A model generated the notes under the pieces. That model did no database searches and was not told the origin of the DNA. It was given only the letters and a program-made list of their open reading frames with translations. Shown piece after piece: positions 62,681-64,000 of a DNA stretch of 64,000 bases; position 1 is the stretch's first letter; the number at the start of each line of letters is the position of its first letter. Origin of the DNA: JAVBMU01 sp031551755 (lineage in GTDB: Bacteria; Actinomycetota; Actinomycetes; Actinomycetales; Cellulomonadaceae); the NCBI GenBank assembly GCA_031551755.1, contig JAVBNE010000096.1, positions 1-64,000 on the forward strand, given 5' to 3'. The position numbers were made by a program, and so were the translations under genes.

Positions 62681-63493
62681 TCAGTTACGGTTCAAGCCGT
62701 GCTGCCGCGAGTCCAGTGCGAACTTGAAGTGACTCTCAGCCTCATAGATCACCCGCTCCGGAGTCGACGGGTCGTACACCCGCAGTAGCGAGAAGCGGAG
62801 ACTGGTCGGGTCGCTAGTGCGCAACTCGACGTTGCCACCGTGGCCATTGTTTGCGTACTCGGCCCAGCGCTGCCGGATGCTCTCCGCGCCATCGGCCTTG
62901 CCCACATAGTGCCGCCCGTCGCGCGTGTCGGTGATCAGGTAAACGCCGACCACAGACGCAAGCGCGGTACGCCAGGCGGCGTACCGGTACTCGCGCATGA
63001 CGGCCTGTAACTGGGAATGGTCCAGCACAAGCCGGTCGAACCCCGGAAACGGCACGGGCTGCGCGTCGACGATCTCCATGACCGGGTATCCCGCCGCCGT
63101 GGACCCGTTGAGCCGCCACGTGCGTGGTGACCGCCATCCGATCACGAGCCGGTTCCTCAGGTCTGCGAGCCGCTCAGACTCGACCAAGTCAAAGATGCGG
63201 CTCACTCCATCGCTCGAGACCTCACCGCGGTTCTCCAGCACCGACCACAGGCGCGCCCGGTCGCCACCCTCGCGGACGAACACAACCCAGATGCTCGGCG
63301 GTGCAGCCGGGAAAATCCGCGGGGATGCCGAATGCCTGCTTGTGTATGCCAAGATCTCTTCGTCGGTCGAGTCTGCGTGGATGCCGGGCTGGCCCGTCCG
63401 CGCGTGCACCTTGACGAAGGCATGCCGGATCACGAGGCTCTGCGCGGGGTCAATGCCACCGCTGCGCAGAATCGGTTCTAGCGTCAACGACAT
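62681..63493 (-). CDS. GIY-YIG nuclease-domain protein
   Basis: About 270 residues from an ATG at 63493 (MSLTLEPILRSGG), with GGAG 11 nt upstream. The N-terminal ~170 residues are of unknown fold (RHAFVKVHARTGQPGIHADS). The C-terminal GIY-YIG domain has GVYLITDTRDGRHYVGKADG, the arginine in SIRQRWAEYA and the metal Glu in YEAESHFKFAL. Related proteins are scattered in defence and mobile regions. The target is unknown. Confidence 0.82.
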   Translation of the reverse strand: MSLTLEPILRSGGIDPAQSLVIRHAFVKVHARTGQPGIHADSTDEEILAYTSRHSASPRIFPAAPPSIWVVFVREGGDRARLWSVLENRGEVSSDGVSRIFDLVESERLADLRNRLVIGWRSPRTWRLNGSTAAGYPVMEIVDAQPVPFPGFDRLVLDHSQLQAVMREYRYAAWRTALASVVGVYLITDTRDGRHYVGKADGAESIRQRWAEYANNGHGGNVELRTSDPTSLRFSLLRVYDPSTPERVIYEAESHFKFALDSRQHGLNRN

Positions 63494-63555
63494 CAGTCGA
63501 AGTCTCCAGTAGCGGGCGGGTTTGGCAGATCGCGCGGCGTACGACACTCGTCAGT

Positions 63556-64000
63556 TCAGTGGGCTTGCGTGTCGTCACCAGCGTCTTGCTGGCGTCGGGC
63601 TCGGTCGGCAAGGCCCTCGAAGAACCTGCTTGTGGCGTCGCTCGCGCGGGCGACGCCGTCCGTGCCCACGTTGATGGCTCTCCCCCGCAGATCATTGGTC
63701 TTCTCAAGCGCCTCAGAACTCCGCCGTCGCGCGGCATCGAACGCCTCGTGCCCAGTCTCCACTGCCCGGTTCCGGGCATCACCGACGGCAGTGAGCCAAC
63801 GGCGAGCCTCGGCGAGCTCGGTCCTTGCCACAAGGTCGAGGCGCTTCTCAAGCTCGAGGATGGCCCCGACAACCTCATTGCTGGCGTTGACGACCTTCGG
63901 CGACTCGAACGGGTTGAAGAGCACCTTCTGATTGGCCCTGCGCGAGGCCTCGTTCATGCGCCCGACGAGTTGATCGCACGCGGCACCGATGACCTCCAAC
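63556..64000 (-). CDS. Coiled-coil protein, cut by window edge
   Basis: At least 148 codons are open from the right edge to the stop at 63556, 62 nt upstream of the GIY-YIG start on the same strand. The sequence is helical and charged (EVVGAILELEKRLDLVARTE, LTAVGDARNRAVETGHEAFD). No catalytic motif is visible in this part. The N-terminus lies outside the window. It probably shares an operon with the GIY-YIG gene. Confidence 0.6.
   Translation of the reverse strand, partial: LEVIGAACDQLVGRMNEASRRANQKVLFNPFESPKVVNASNEVVGAILELEKRLDLVARTELAEARRWLTAVGDARNRAVETGHEAFDAARRRSSEALEKTNDLRGRAINVGTDGVARASDATSRFFEGLADRARRQQDAGDDTQAH

Overview
The window is high-GC DNA from an actinobacterium. This is inferred from the RNase E, rplU, rpmA, obgE, proB, proA, nadD, rsfS, tRNA-Ala order, the mycobacteria-like order mutM, rnc, rpmF, yceD-like, sepIVA-like, coaD, rsmD, the frequent GTG starts and the DtxR/IdeR-type iron box. 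Family or genus cannot be fixed from the sequence alone; Propionibacteriales or Micrococcales would fit.

There are three parts. (1) Positions 1-3580 are a pile of insertion sequences. Two related IS3-family remnants lie end to end. A third IS3-family element (625-3580, 23-bp perfect inverted repeats) is itself split by an IS30-family element (1154-2792) with a clean 3-bp target duplication. The pile stops about 320 bp from the 3' end of a tRNA-Ala(GGC) gene. (2) Positions 3898-43987 are a conserved housekeeping block: ribosome silencing and NAD synthesis, proline synthesis, Obg/L27/L21, RNase E, the cydABDC cytochrome bd operon, DNA repair and rRNA maturation genes, CoaD, RecG, a DAK2-domain kinase-like protein, L28, ThiL, Ddl, GpsA/PlsC and several small lipoproteins and membrane proteins. 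(3) Positions 43988-64000 are accessory DNA: an HsdR fragment, an AbrB/PIN toxin-antitoxin pair, a Fic protein with a palindromic operator and an unknown partner gene, a siderophore uptake locus, a broken Fic copy, an AbiE type IV toxin-antitoxin pair, an lpd fragment, a GIY-YIG nuclease and a coiled-coil protein cut by the window edge.

The siderophore locus (47373-59666) is the most interesting unit. A tandem-duplicated AraC-type regulator is divergent from an operon of seven tightly coupled genes plus the solute-binding protein, with a 15/19 match to the DtxR/IdeR box between them. The operon encodes a siderophore-interacting flavin reductase fused to a methyltransferase-like domain, a complete FecBCD-type importer, a Fes-type esterase, and a heterodimeric exporter-fold ABC transporter of the IrtAB/YbtPQ kind. 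In the last pair the two ATPase domains have lost complementary motifs, so one composite ATP site would remain. No siderophore synthesis gene is visible, so this looks like an uptake and iron-release locus, possibly for siderophores made by others. It ends abruptly in a next gene truncated after about 15 codons and joined to Fic debris. Two sets of imperfect direct repeats (66 bp and 29 bp, each about 15 kb apart) bracket the locus.
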